Origin: Apis mellifera
Lineage: Eukaryota; Arthropoda; Insecta; Hymenoptera; Apidae
Length of the DNA stretch: 64,000 bases
Direction of reading: 5' to 3'
NCBI RefSeq assembly: GCF_003254395.2
Contig: NC_037646.1
Span: 11,713,381 to 11,777,380 of the forward strand
The notes below the pieces were generated by a model. It saw only the letters and a list, made by a program, of their open reading frames with translations, had not been told where the DNA came from and did no database searches. The translations under genes and the position numbers were made by a program. This document shows positions 40,111 to 51,800 of the stretch, piece after piece; the stretch's first letter is position 1, and each line of letters opens with the position of its first letter.

Positions 40111-43100
40111 TGGCAATATAAAAGCACCACGCTCCACGGAATCGATTGTACAAACAGGAGCGGCGGTGTGGTGTTGTGTGCCCACCCCTCGGCCCCTGCC
40201 GCCCCCCGATCTTTCGTTAAATTTCCGTTTCATCGTTTCCGTGCAAACGTTCCTCCGAAAGGTAAAAGTTTTAAGCGGGCCATCGGGCCAAACCGAAAAA
40301 CCTTTGATTCTCCTCCTTCCTCCTCCCCTTCCCCTTCTCCCCTTCTCCTTCCCATTGACATACCGATACTTGCTCGCCGCCACCGTGTGTTCGAAAACAC
40401 ATTTTCTATTTAATCGACGAGAAACGAAACTTGTGAAACTTTCGTTTATTTTCCATCCCCTCCTCGGGGAAGGATTCGCCCGAGTTTTGTTTTATTTCGC
40501 GACGGAAATAATCGCGAACGGAATATGAACAAATTTTCTACGAAATCGCAAATATTTGCTTCCTTTTTTTTCATATTCCGTTGTTAATAAATCTTTGGAA
40601 AAAAATTCGAGAGAAGAGGAAAGAAATTCGTATTAAAAATCAACGAAATCGTAATATCTTTAACGGTGTACGATAAAAGTTTGTGGAGGGAAAGTGCGAT
40701 CGATGGCGAAAGAAAGAGATGCAGGCAGGCAGGTGTTGGACGACCGATCAAACGCGCCTCCAATTGGCACCGATTTCTCAGCGGCGAGAGAACCCTTTCC
40801 AACCCTCCCCCGTCCATTACGTCCAATTCCAGTCAATTTTAATAATATCGCGTCATGACTCGCACCATTTTGCCACGGCTCTCAATTATTATCCCGGGGA
40901 GTACAAGTACACTGCCCTCGCGAAATATCGATCCCCTTTCGAACACACGGAATCAACACACGGAATCGAGTCGAGGATAATTCAAAAAATTCAATTACAA
41001 CTAGAAGAATTCGCATAAATTCGTTTGGAAAGGAAAGAAAATAGCGGAGGAATATTATTGTGAGGAAAGGAAAAAAGGGAGACTCGATTCGAGGAGGATT
41101 TAACCCGCTCGTATTTAGGAAGGAGAATTATCTACACACGGCCGGTCGCGAGTCGTTTCGATGGATAATCGCCGCATTAGGAGGAATCGGGTAGGTATAT
41201 AGGGGGGCAATAAAACGGGGTTCGGTCAGAAGGAGTACCTGACCGCGGTGCGCCAGGTAGGGAAAAAACAGGAAGGGACGGTTTTTCGTGAGAGGGAAAC
41301 GTGCGAAACGATAATCCAAGATCCTCGTCGTAAAACGATAATCGATTTACGGTGGCGGCGCTTTGCGGCGGAGAAAAGGGCTGAGGGGGAGGGGGAGAGT
41401 CGCAGATTCCTCTTCCCTTCTTTGTTTCCCTTCCCCCTCCCCCGTTTCCCTTTTTCCGTTTGCGTGGATAGGAAAGGAGAAGCTTTGTTTATCGCGACGC
41501 GGCCATAAAAAAAAAGAAGTTTTTACGATGGTCGCCACGAATTTTCGCAGGAATATTTGGCGGCGCGATACGGAAACGTTTCGAGCATAAAGGGGACGCT
41601 TTTTCCTTTCCTTTTCACGTCGAGGAGAAACAAGACTCTTCTACGAAGGAGAAAGGAGAAAAGGGGTGAAATTGGGAGGGAAATGGAACGATAACGACAG
41701 GGAACAATGTTTTGCTATCATCGCCGATTCCTGTGTGCCGTGTTTCTCACTGTTTCAGACGATCTTCGTGGGAGAGAGCGCAGCGAAGACAAACACCCAT
41801 ACGCAAGAATAACATCTTTCGCGCACCGCTAATCACAACACTTGGAAATAGGCTGTAACGCGGAGGAACGAGATGGAAAAACATGACAGCCTCCGCTGTA
41901 AAAATGACGCTCTCTGCCTCCTGGGGGGAGGGTTAATCAAGTGGCCGGCCGTTGCTTTCGCTCGAAACATTCCAACGCGTGTCGTAAAACGATGCAATTT
42001 CGTTCAACTTTGCATTCGTATTTTTATTATTTTTATTAATTCTATTAATCTTAATCGTATTTCTAGTGGAATGGAACTGTTGGAAGAGGGAATTTTTTAT
42101 AATAAAGATGAAACCATCGTGTCAGTCTTGTTCATGTACATTTTATTTTATTAAAGTCTCAAGAATATATGTATGTATGTATGTATATATATATATATAT
42201 ACATATAGTTACTTGTTAAAACGAATTGTTCGAAAAGACTTCCGTTTCTTCAACCTTCATTCTCTCTAATTCACGTAACTTAATATATATATATATATAT
42301 TTATACCTGTGACGACAATTCCGCCATCGGTGAAACTAAAAAAAAAAAAAGAAGAAAATGGTAAAACGCTTTTACACAGTCTACTCTTAAAAACTTACTC
42401 TTAAAACTTAACGGTTCGAGGGACATTATCAGGGTGAAAAGGGCACTTTTCAATTTTTCATTTCGAAATTACTTCCGATCCGGGTTTGTTGTGAAGGAAA
42501 AAAAAAAAGAGAAAAAATAGAAATGGGAACCTGAGCGATGGTTTTTTTTTACCGCGATTTTAATGGCACTTGGAGAGGATTGGATCGAATAATAATCGGA
42601 TGCGCGGTGCGTTTCAATCGATCAACACGATTTTAACAAATTTATGATACGTCGTGAAACAAAGTAATTACGTTCGTGTCGTGCGATCGTTAAGTACACT
42701 ATTTAAGTATTACAATTGTTATCCATTACGAAGTATCATCCATTACTCCTCCTGTAATCCATTTCTTTCCCATATTTCGATCTCGAGTTTAAATTTTCTC
42801 TCAATCATTAATTATGAACAAATGTTGATCGTCAAGATTTCTTTATACTACGATAATTTAATTTACGAATTTTTCGAACGATATTACGATTATCGTTATT
42901 TTTTTTTTCTTTTCTTTTTTTAATGAAAAAGTATTTTCAACGACAGTTTGGATTACTGGAGGATTAATCGTGCTCCGTTAAATTATCGCGAAAACGCAGC
43001 AACAATTATTTCCCAAAAAATGGGATTAAAATTACTCTGAATAAAAAAAAACGATACTTCAAAATCACGAAGAACGATAAAAATAGCGTAAAACAGCGTT

Positions 43101-46100
43101 TGGTTAAAGAATTGTTCATCGAATCGATGAAATTGAAACGGCGATTTCGCCGGGGAAAAAAACATCAATTATCAAGGTGGAAATCGAATTCGAACGGATT
43201 TGAATACGATCGGCTATCAATTTCGAGTGATAAATAAAAATAAAAATAAAAAAAAGGTTGAATAATAAATCGATTAAATTTTTGCGTATCGCTTAATTTC
43301 TATAAATTAATGCGCAGAAAGTGAATATATAAAAAAAAAAAAAACGTACTAATTCGATCGGTCAATAATTAAATTAATCAACAATTCATGTTCGCGCAAC
43401 GATCGGTTTATATTTCGCGCCAACATCACACATCGTCGTCTCTGAATCGGCAAGTCAATGACGCATCGAATTACGAATTCGTTTCTACTTCGATTCGTTA
43501 AATAATTCGCGAATTTTTTTTTTTTTGATAAATTTTCACGAATCCAAGAATCACGAATTTGTTCACAATACGTGTTTCGTCGTATATACATGTTACACAG
43601 ACCTTTTACAAAAATAGAACGTGAATTGCTACTTAAGATTCGATTTCAATATCTTAAAGCACGTTTCATACTTTGTGTGCCCATTCGAAAAGATATATCA
43701 AAGTGATAATAATAACGGATAGTACGATGATTTATTTACAATACCTTGTTGCACAAGTTTGCTCGAAATAATTAGAAAACACATTTATCCTCGATCGAGA
43801 TAGATCGTCATTTCATCGTCAATTCTTATACTTTTTTCTTTCTTCTCGTTCAATTTAATGAAACAAATTATATATTAGATTCTTTAGGAAAAATAATGAA
43901 TCGAAAAGTCTTTCGATCACTCTTACTTTTCGATTCCTTTTTCTGTAAAAATAAATAAATAAATAAATAAATTCGCCACAAATTCGGTGATTTTTTTAAT
44001 TATTTCGAACGTGAAAATTGTTTCAACAATCGTTTCGCAATTGACTCTTCGCAAAAAACAAGTCCTTTCGTATTCACGAGTTATCGAGAAATAGAAAGTA
44101 AATGTATCAATAAAAGTAAAGGGATGATAAAAATAACGTTATCTCGTTTTTACGAAAATACCAGTTTTACGAAGAGTTTGTTGTAATTCTCAACTTAAAA
44201 CTACTTTATGTGCATAATGTATATATGTGTGTGTATATATATATTTCTATACGTATACATAATTCGTTTAATTAATATAGATGGACGATATAAAAGATCG
44301 CGATTATACATTGCTAATTGATCAATCTACGAATCTATCTGTTATTAATTCCCTCCGTTTAGACGATTACTACGGTAAATAAAAATTGGAGAAATGGATC
44401 GTTTAATCCCCCTTTGCAATATGTAATTATAGCGTGGTAAGATAAGAAGAGTTAATCGATTAGAAAAATAAGAAAAGGAGGATAGGAATTGTGATAAAAT
44501 TCACAATTTCCAACTATCGCGTATTATACTATATACGTGTATATATATGTACAATCTACATATTAATTCATAAAAAAATATATATCTTTCCCTTATTACA
44601 AACTATCAATTGCGTTTTCAGAGGGGGGGGGAAGAAAAAAAGAATATACCTATACCTAAAAAATTGTATTATTTGAACAATGCTCGTTCGAAAATATTGG
44701 GAAATTTCTGAATTCTGCGAAAATCGAGAAGAAGAAGAAAAAAAGAGAACATTTATTGATATAACGAGAAGAAAAAGATCGGCTTGAACGAACGATAATG
44801 TACACAAGATGAAGTATATAATCTCGAATAATACTTGATTTATCATCGAATCTACAAATTGATTAAACTCTAGGGACGATTGAAAATATATATATATATA
44901 TATGTGTGTGTGTATATAGAGCAAAGATCCATTCTCAAATAAAACAATATTTAACGTTAACGAAAAGAGAAGATCCGTTGTACGCGTTAACCCAATTACA
45001 TCAAGCTCGCTCTCCGGGCGAAGGGAAACTAATCATCGATCGGCGAGCGATGAACGCACGCGAACTTATCGATCGCGTTGCCTCCGTTGCGAAAGTTAAT
45101 CGGCGAGGAAAAATACACAGCGAGGAATAACACGACCAAGCGTGCATCGATTCGTCGAACGAATGCCTGGACAGGCACGTAAAAGACGGCATAATAAGAA
45201 TTTTAAGGAATAATTGGGACGAATAAAGGATCACAGTTAGGGTTGGAAATCGGTTACGTATCGATCGATCGCTCTTCAATAATCTCTTCCGAGGAGAATT
45301 TACTTTGTATCGCCCGATATATTAAGTTTAATGTAAATAACGTGTAATTAATTTGAATAAAACGATAGAATTATACGGAGAAGCCGCATTGTTTAATCCT
45401 TAATAAAAGAAATTCAACTCGTTCGAACGTTAAATAAAAATATCGATCCTGTACGACGATATATACTTAAATTTCTACAGTATTCGTGGAATAAATGTAC
45501 CATGGAAATTTTAGTATCTATCATGCGATTCACATTCTATGATTACTATCTAAATCAAGCATCCGTTCAAGATCCAGAGGAACGATCTTGTGAAAATTGT
45601 TTGAAAATTTTGTTATAAACTATATATACGTGTATATGTACTTTTTATCGATGAGAAGCAAAATTACGTTAAAATTCTACGGAATCGGAATATTATTCGT
45701 CGAAGAAATTTTCTAAAAAGATCGATTACTTCCTCTTCGATTGTCAAACTTTCTCAAGTATCTCGTTCGAAAATACTTTTACTCGAATTTTCTTTTCTTT
45801 TTGATATGACGTATTTATAAATAATACACACCTACTAAAATTTGATATTTCTTCTACCCGAAAAATTGATCTTGGAAGAATTAATCTAATGTCATGGTCT
45901 TGATCATTCTCACACTTATCACTGCTCTCCTCCAACATTCCATCCTCCAATTTTTTAACTAATTCTACGCTCTCTATCGTCTACAATTCCTTCCCTCCTC
46001 GGCAATCTCTCTCTCTCGATCGAATGCAAACGAAAAACCATTTTCCATCTTCTCTTTTCTCTTTCTTTCTTTCTTTCTCGTTTAAAATCTCTAAAAAAGG

Positions 46101-46123
46101 GAGGAATGGCAAAAATCCTAGGT
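40111..46123. other. Gene-free stretch left of the coiled-coil gene
   Basis: No supported exon on either strand. The stretch becomes increasingly AT-rich to the right. TA-rich tracts lie near 42181-42203, 42282-42300, 44218-44250 and 44887-44920. A moderately GC-rich single-copy part lies at 40680-40960. Reading frames are short and lack splice context. Confidence 0.5.
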
Positions 46124-46457
46124 CTAAAGATCGGTAACAGGTCCAGAGAGTTTGATGCCGCTGTCGATCATCGACATCCATTCGGGAACCTTCTCCCTGA
46201 ATGCCGTTACCCCGTTATCCTCCTCCTCGTCCACGTTACCATCGTCCTCCTCTTCGTCCTCCCTTTCCACTCGTCCTCCGCGATCCCTCCTCTTCTCCTC
46301 ACAATCATCATCATCCTCCTCCTCCTCCTCCTCCTCTTCATCATCCTCCCCGGACGAGGAGGAGACGTTCCTCGCCCGTTTCACGTTGGCCATGCCCGAA
46401 ACGGTTTCCTGGCCGGTGATCATCTTATTATGCAGAATGTCCAGCAGCTTCTCCAGT
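46124..46457 (-). CDS. Alternative terminal exon of the coiled-coil gene
   Basis: An exon candidate preceded on the minus strand by acceptor CATTTGTCAG at 46458. It encodes LEKLLDILHNKMITGQ, then KRARN and SSSS, a long Glu/Asp stretch, and ends SGPVTDL with stop at 46124-46126. The acceptor needs two carried-in bases. Exon 5 of the upstream gene (ends 51132) leaves exactly AA, so the join reads AA|A and gives LKLNAKLEKLLDILHNK, which continues the coiled coil without a break. Skipping the 48811-50014 exon would give a protein of about 468 residues. The C-terminal TDL resembles a class I PDZ ligand (inference). The splice itself is inferred; an independent small gene is the alternative. Confidence 0.6.
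46310..46347. repeat. (CCT)n run inside the alternative exon
   Basis: CCTCCTCCTCCTCCTCCTC on the + strand encodes the Glu-rich part of the acidic stretch on the minus strand. Its length may vary between individuals. Confidence 0.75.
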
Positions 46458-46482
46458 CTGACAAATGACGAGTCAAGTCACG

Positions 46483-46602
46483 TTACGTAGTGCCTTCGCT
46501 CCCCCCATCATCCACCACTACTCGGCCCAAACAAATCTCTGTAATGCTCTCTTTAGAAGCGGCAAAAGCAACAGTGAGATCAGCTGAAAGCCATGCTGCC
46601 TG
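46483..46602 (-). other. Exon-like segment with strong acceptor, status unclear
   Basis: On the minus strand a long T-run followed by CTGTTCTTCCAG makes a strong acceptor at 46603. Read in phase 0, the segment is open for 39 codons (QAAWLSADLTVAFAASKESI to GSEGTT) and stops at 46483. Exon 4 of the coiled-coil gene ends in phase 0, so a direct join is possible in frame; exon 5 would instead give a different frame. It may be another alternative terminal exon, or intronic sequence just upstream of the 46457 acceptor. Confidence 0.3.
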
Positions 46603-47461
46603 CTGGAAGAACAGAAAAAAAAAAAAAAAAAAAAAAAAGAAAAAGAAAAATACACAAAGCGATAAATACACCATCACTCGCGATTCTTCGCCCCCTCCTT
46701 CGATCGGTCTCGCACGGGCTACGTCTACTACTGTACACTATTACCGTGTAAGAAAGTAGAAAGGAACGCTCTAAAAGAGGGGGGGAAAAGGTGTGTTCCA
46801 AGATGTTCGAGGGTGGAGACGCCGTTCTGACGCTCGATAAATTCGAAAAATCAACCGTGTTGCTATCGTTTTTTAAACGCTGTCATTGCCCAACATGGAA
46901 TCGAAACTAGAAAATTTTCCAAAGATCCTCTCTCTCTCTCTCTCTTTTTTTCGTGACAGGAAATAGATCAAAAATATAAACTGTAGAATCTCCCTCTCCT
47001 TCCACCATCCGTTAATAATACACGTATGCGTCGAAATAGAAATAATTCTCGGCTCGTTCGAATGATATACGCGAGAGATTCGCAAAAATATAATCGGTAG
47101 TTTTCATCAAGTATTAAGAAAGTTCCTTTCGAATTTAGCAGGATCGTTCCTTGTCGGTGGCGTTAAACGCGTTTGCCAGCGACAAACAGCCGACCTCTGC
47201 AACTGTTTAAACAACGAATTAATTTGTTGTTTGCCGTTGTTGACGGGGATTCTACGGCGGCTGTTTGTCGTGGAAATTGTAGAAGAAAGAAAATATCAAT
47301 TTTGTGCGCGCCCGCGCAAACACGCAACGCGAGCGCCGGCTTGAAAACATTAAATTAATATAATATTTGATCATTTATTAAATTGCCGTGTACAAACTCC
47401 ATACATCGAAACGGGGGGAAAGGGAGGGAGGGGCAGAGCGAGCAAGCGAAATAGAGATATG

Positions 47462-47500
<39 letters not shown>

Positions 47501-48810
47501 TGGGTAAAAGGAAGGGAAAAATGGAGAAACGTGTATCTGTGGCGGCCGTTATTTCCACCGAGCGAACGGATCGAAAGATAAAAATTGACTTTGCTTGTTT
47601 AAACTGTACACACCGGGACATTTTTATGATGTTTGAGCGAAACGGTGGAATACAACGAGTATAATCGATAATGATACGTTGATTCTTTCGATCTCATCCT
47701 CGAATCTATCGAGGGGAGGAAGGGAGGGGAATCCGTTTTATTTTTTTTCTTCCTTCTTTTTTCTCTTTTTTTCTTTTAATCTCTTTTCGAACAGGGATGC
47801 GAGATAACACGTTGAACGATGTTTCAGAAGTGTAAGTGTAGAGGAGATTGGAAAAAAATTTTTTCCTTCCTTTTTTATCGTTGTCCAACTTACTTACGTA
47901 ATTAAAAGTGTTTCTTCGAAATATAATATATATATATGTGTATATAAAATATATGTAAAACATAATACTAATAATAATAATAATATAAATATAAAAGAAA
48001 CTTTTGATTTTAATAATAAAAAATTCTTAACGTCGATTTAAAGAGTTATTAAAATTTAGGGAGGGGGAGAGATTGAATCGAGAGGATAAAATCGTTAAAA
48101 GAAAAATATAAAAATACTCTGAATATAAAAATTTCGAGGAATCGAGCCACGATAATTGTTAAAAAAAAAAAAGTAATTAAACGCATGCTCCGTGTAACAA
48201 AAGCTCAAAAGCCATGCCAACGTGGACATAATTTACACTATTGCCTACTTACCGCATAATTACCTAATACAACATTACAACTAATTGCAACAACAACAAC
48301 AAAGTGGAACTGAAACAACTTGCAAAAAAGAGAAAAAAAATACTACGTATTTTCCAATTTAACAATTTCTCTCAACGTTTTAAACATCGAACTTCGATTC
48401 GCTTCTTTCGTCGTCACTTCTACATAGAAACTACCTCTAAAAAAAAAAAGAAGTAAAAGAAGAAAAAACGGAGGAGATGAACGATAGAATCTTCGTTAGA
48501 GACACCTCCTCCAAAATACGAACTCTCTTGGAAAATAAACTCTTTGGAAAAGGAAAAAAAAAATAATTTCCGCGCTTAAACTCGCGTAATTCGAAACAAC
48601 GAAGATGGCGGAATCCGCGAGGTAACAACGACGGAAAGATACGAAAAGAGAGAAACAGAGAGAGAGAGAGAAGGAGCGAAACAACGATAGACCTACGTGC
48701 TATTCGACATGTACATAGTAGTAGCCTCTAGCAAGCCCTCGAAGCCCCCCTTCGCTCAACGGCGATCGTTGGCTCGCGTTTGATTGGCAGGGGCCCCGCG
48801 CGTACGTAGC
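46603..48810. other. Non-coding stretch, probable 3' UTR and intron of the coiled-coil gene
   Basis: AT-rich, with an A-run at 46613-46640 and TA/GA repeats at 47458-47498. It contains the inverted repeat at 47179-47271, described separately. It lies directly 3' of the 48811 stop codon of the long form and would be intronic in the alternative form. No exon-like sequence was recognised. Confidence 0.5.
47179..47271. repeat. 93-bp inverted repeat (hairpin)
   Basis: CGACAAACAGCCG at 47180-47192 pairs perfectly with CGGCTGTTTGTCG at 47258-47270, with one further G-T pair outside. Inside it, AAACAAC and GTTGTTT form a second stem around a 10-base AT-rich loop, with imperfect pairing and a bulge in between. 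A microRNA-like precursor or the remains of a small foldback element are both possible. Confidence 0.55.
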
Positions 48811-51800
48811 CTAAATGTAGGCGGTGGTGTAGGTAGCGCGTGAAGGTGCTGTCAGGACTCTGGAGGTCAGGATTCCCGTCGAGCAGAGATCTTTCGGCAC
48901 GAAGGAGCCACCACCGACTACGGCCACTTCCGGGATCTCGGTGATGGCTCGGCTCGTTTCGTCGTCGTCGACGTCGTCGTCGCCGCCATCGTCCAGATTC
49001 CGATTCCGATCCTCGCCACCCTTGCTCACCCTTCTCCTCCCCTCTCTCCCCCCCGTCTCCTTCCTCTCCGCCACCTTGTCCGCCTCGCTCAACGACCTCC
49101 TCGACACCAAGCTGCCCCTCTTCTTCCTCCCCGACTTCCTCGATCCCGCTCGCTGATGTTGCTGCTGCTGCTGATGATAACGATGATGATTGCCGCGCCC
49201 CTGTTCCTCCTCCTTCCTCGTCGCTTTCGCCCTCTTCTCCCCGATCCATCTACCGTTCGTCTCCTTCTTCCCGGAATCCATAGCCTCCTCGTCCTCCTCC
49301 TCCTCCTCCTCGTCCTCCTTTCCTTTCGTCATCGCGTCCTCCACGATCCTCGTACCTTCCTCCTCCTCCTCCTCCTTATCCTCCTCGACTCGATCCATCG
49401 ATGATCCTTGCTCCGCCTTCGAGGCGACTTCCGCAACGCTACGAGTCTCTTGGAGAGCCGCGCTATCGTCCCCTGCCGTGGTCAACGGATCCTCGTCGCT
49501 CGAAGCAACGGGGGCGATCCCCTGGTCCTCGAGCAAGAGGCAAGACGAGGTTGGCACGATGGCGGTGGAGGTGAGGGTGGTGGTGATAGAATCCGCGGAG
49601 GTGGTGGTGCTACAATCATCGTTGCTTCGATAAACGATCGTCGGATTGTCGATCGAGACGAAATGGTGGTTGAGGTGGTGAGCCGGATCCGTGTTGTTGG
49701 CGTTGTTGTTGTTGTTACGGGAACGCAGTGACGAGGCGAGGTGTTGGGGGGCCAACGTGGACAACGACGATGTCGATGACGATGGCGCGGGGATGAGGCT
49801 ACAGGTGTCGGATAGAGCGGTACGCACGGGGGTGCTGGTTACGTAGGATTGCGCAGTATGGAAAGGCGTAGCGACAGGCGAGGCTGATGTTGCGTTTACG
49901 CACTTTGCCACGTGGCCCTCGGCTCCCAGACACTTGGACGCCCGGGCCTCCTGCAGCTCCCGTCTCAGCGCCAGAGTCTCTTCCTCGAACGCGGCGATCT
50001 CGCGGCCTTCGTTGCTACGTGCCAATCAACACACAATTTCCACCATGTATTTATGTACAGTGTATGTTTCAGGGGGGCGCGCGCAGGGGGGGGTGTGTGT
50101 GTCTCTCAACCAGCAACGGTGCAAATAATGCGATCTTTTGACGAATCTTTTCCGCGGTTTGTGGATCTTGTTTCGGGTATATTTTTGGCATGCGGGCCCG
50201 AAATTTGGCGTGCGAGGTGTAAAAGTGCGGATGGGAGATAATGGTGAGAGAGGAAGAGAGAGAGAGAGTAGAAAAGAGAGAGAGAGAAAGCTTGGAAAGC
50301 ACTTTTCCAATGTGAATCTCGATTGGTTGGATTGGAAAGAACTCGCGAGAGACGAGGATTATCGGGTAATATTATTGGTTGGTGTTTTCGAGCATACTCG
50401 ATGATGAGTATCTTTTTTTTTTTTTTTAAAAAAGTTGCGGCATTGGTTAATGCTTGGAAATGCTTTTGGAACGGTTTTTCTCGCTGCGTGCATCGTGTGC
50501 CGCGCACATATCCGAGGAGGAAAATAGTGAAAGTTATTATTTTAGCGGTTAGCTTTTTTTTCTCTTGGATTGGCGAACAGGTTGCCAAGCATTGACAGGA
50601 TTAACGCTTTCGATGATTTTTTTTTTTTTTTTTAGGTTGATCGTAGCTGTGATGGTTAAATGTACGGATAGGTGAGGTATATGGTGTTTTATTTTGAAGA
50701 AATCGAGAATAGATGCATGCTGTGTTATCGAGGTGAGAAGATTTAATGAGATAATTAATAGAGAAATCAAAGATTTCCTATTAAGAATAATCGAAAGAAA
50801 TTCATGAATAAAAAAATATGTGAAAAGAAATTTTGTCAGTGAAATTGTTTTATTATGATGAAATTCTGTACTCGTTTATGATCAATGTATAAATCGATAA
50901 AAATTCTACGTGATCTAGCTCTAAAAAATTACAAAAATTTTACAAAATTTACAAAATTAATTCGTGAATTCGATTCTTGTGATTATATGGTGCAATATGT
51001 GTAAAAAAAAAAGGAAAAGAAAAAGAACAAGGAATAAAACAATTTACAAAGAAATGATGAAGAAGTATTAAAAGAAATTTGTTAAAAAAATGTGCAACGC
51101 AATTCATGCAAAGCAATAAATAGGTACTCACTTTGCATTCAGCTTCAACATTGCCACTTCCTCCTCCAATTTCGCTACTCTTCTGTCGCTCTCCTCCTTT
51201 TCTTCCGTTAATTTTATTATTCGATTCTGGAAAAAAGGAATTGTTCGGAATTGTTCAAATACATGCAATTAAATTACGACGATCGAGAAGGATAATTACA
51301 GAGATTCTTTCGTCGATTCTTTCGTCACGAGAAAAAAAGAAAAAAAAAAATGAGGATAAAAATAAAAGATAACAATATCGTTCGAGCGCAGATAAGATGG
51401 CTCGACTCGTTTCGAAAGAAATCAAACAATTTACATAGCGGGCTGCAATTTTTCACGAGATAACGTTTCACCGACTTGCCAACACTCTGAATACGACGAA
51501 AAAAATATACCCATCTTATCTCACCTCCGATCTTTCTCGTCCGCTTTAGAAAAATTTAAAAAAAGAAAAGAAAAAAAATAGAAATTTAACCGTTTTATTA
51601 CTTAATTCTTCCGTTCGCTCGAAATGGAAATGAAAATGGCGGCGCGAGAACGGTAACTTTCCATGGAGAACGGGCACTTGGCCCGCGTGAAAACGCGTGG
51701 AGAAACGCCGCGAGCATGGCAGAAATATACATACTGGAAAAGTGGAAGGTCCCGGAGGTTCAATTACGAAGATTGGCAACGCGACGCGACGAGGAGAGGC

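Noticed and set aside
48728..49249. Gly/Glu-rich minus-strand frame overlapping the last coiled-coil exon
   Set aside because: It is an alternate frame of the real exon, which has correct splice phase and ends TAYI.
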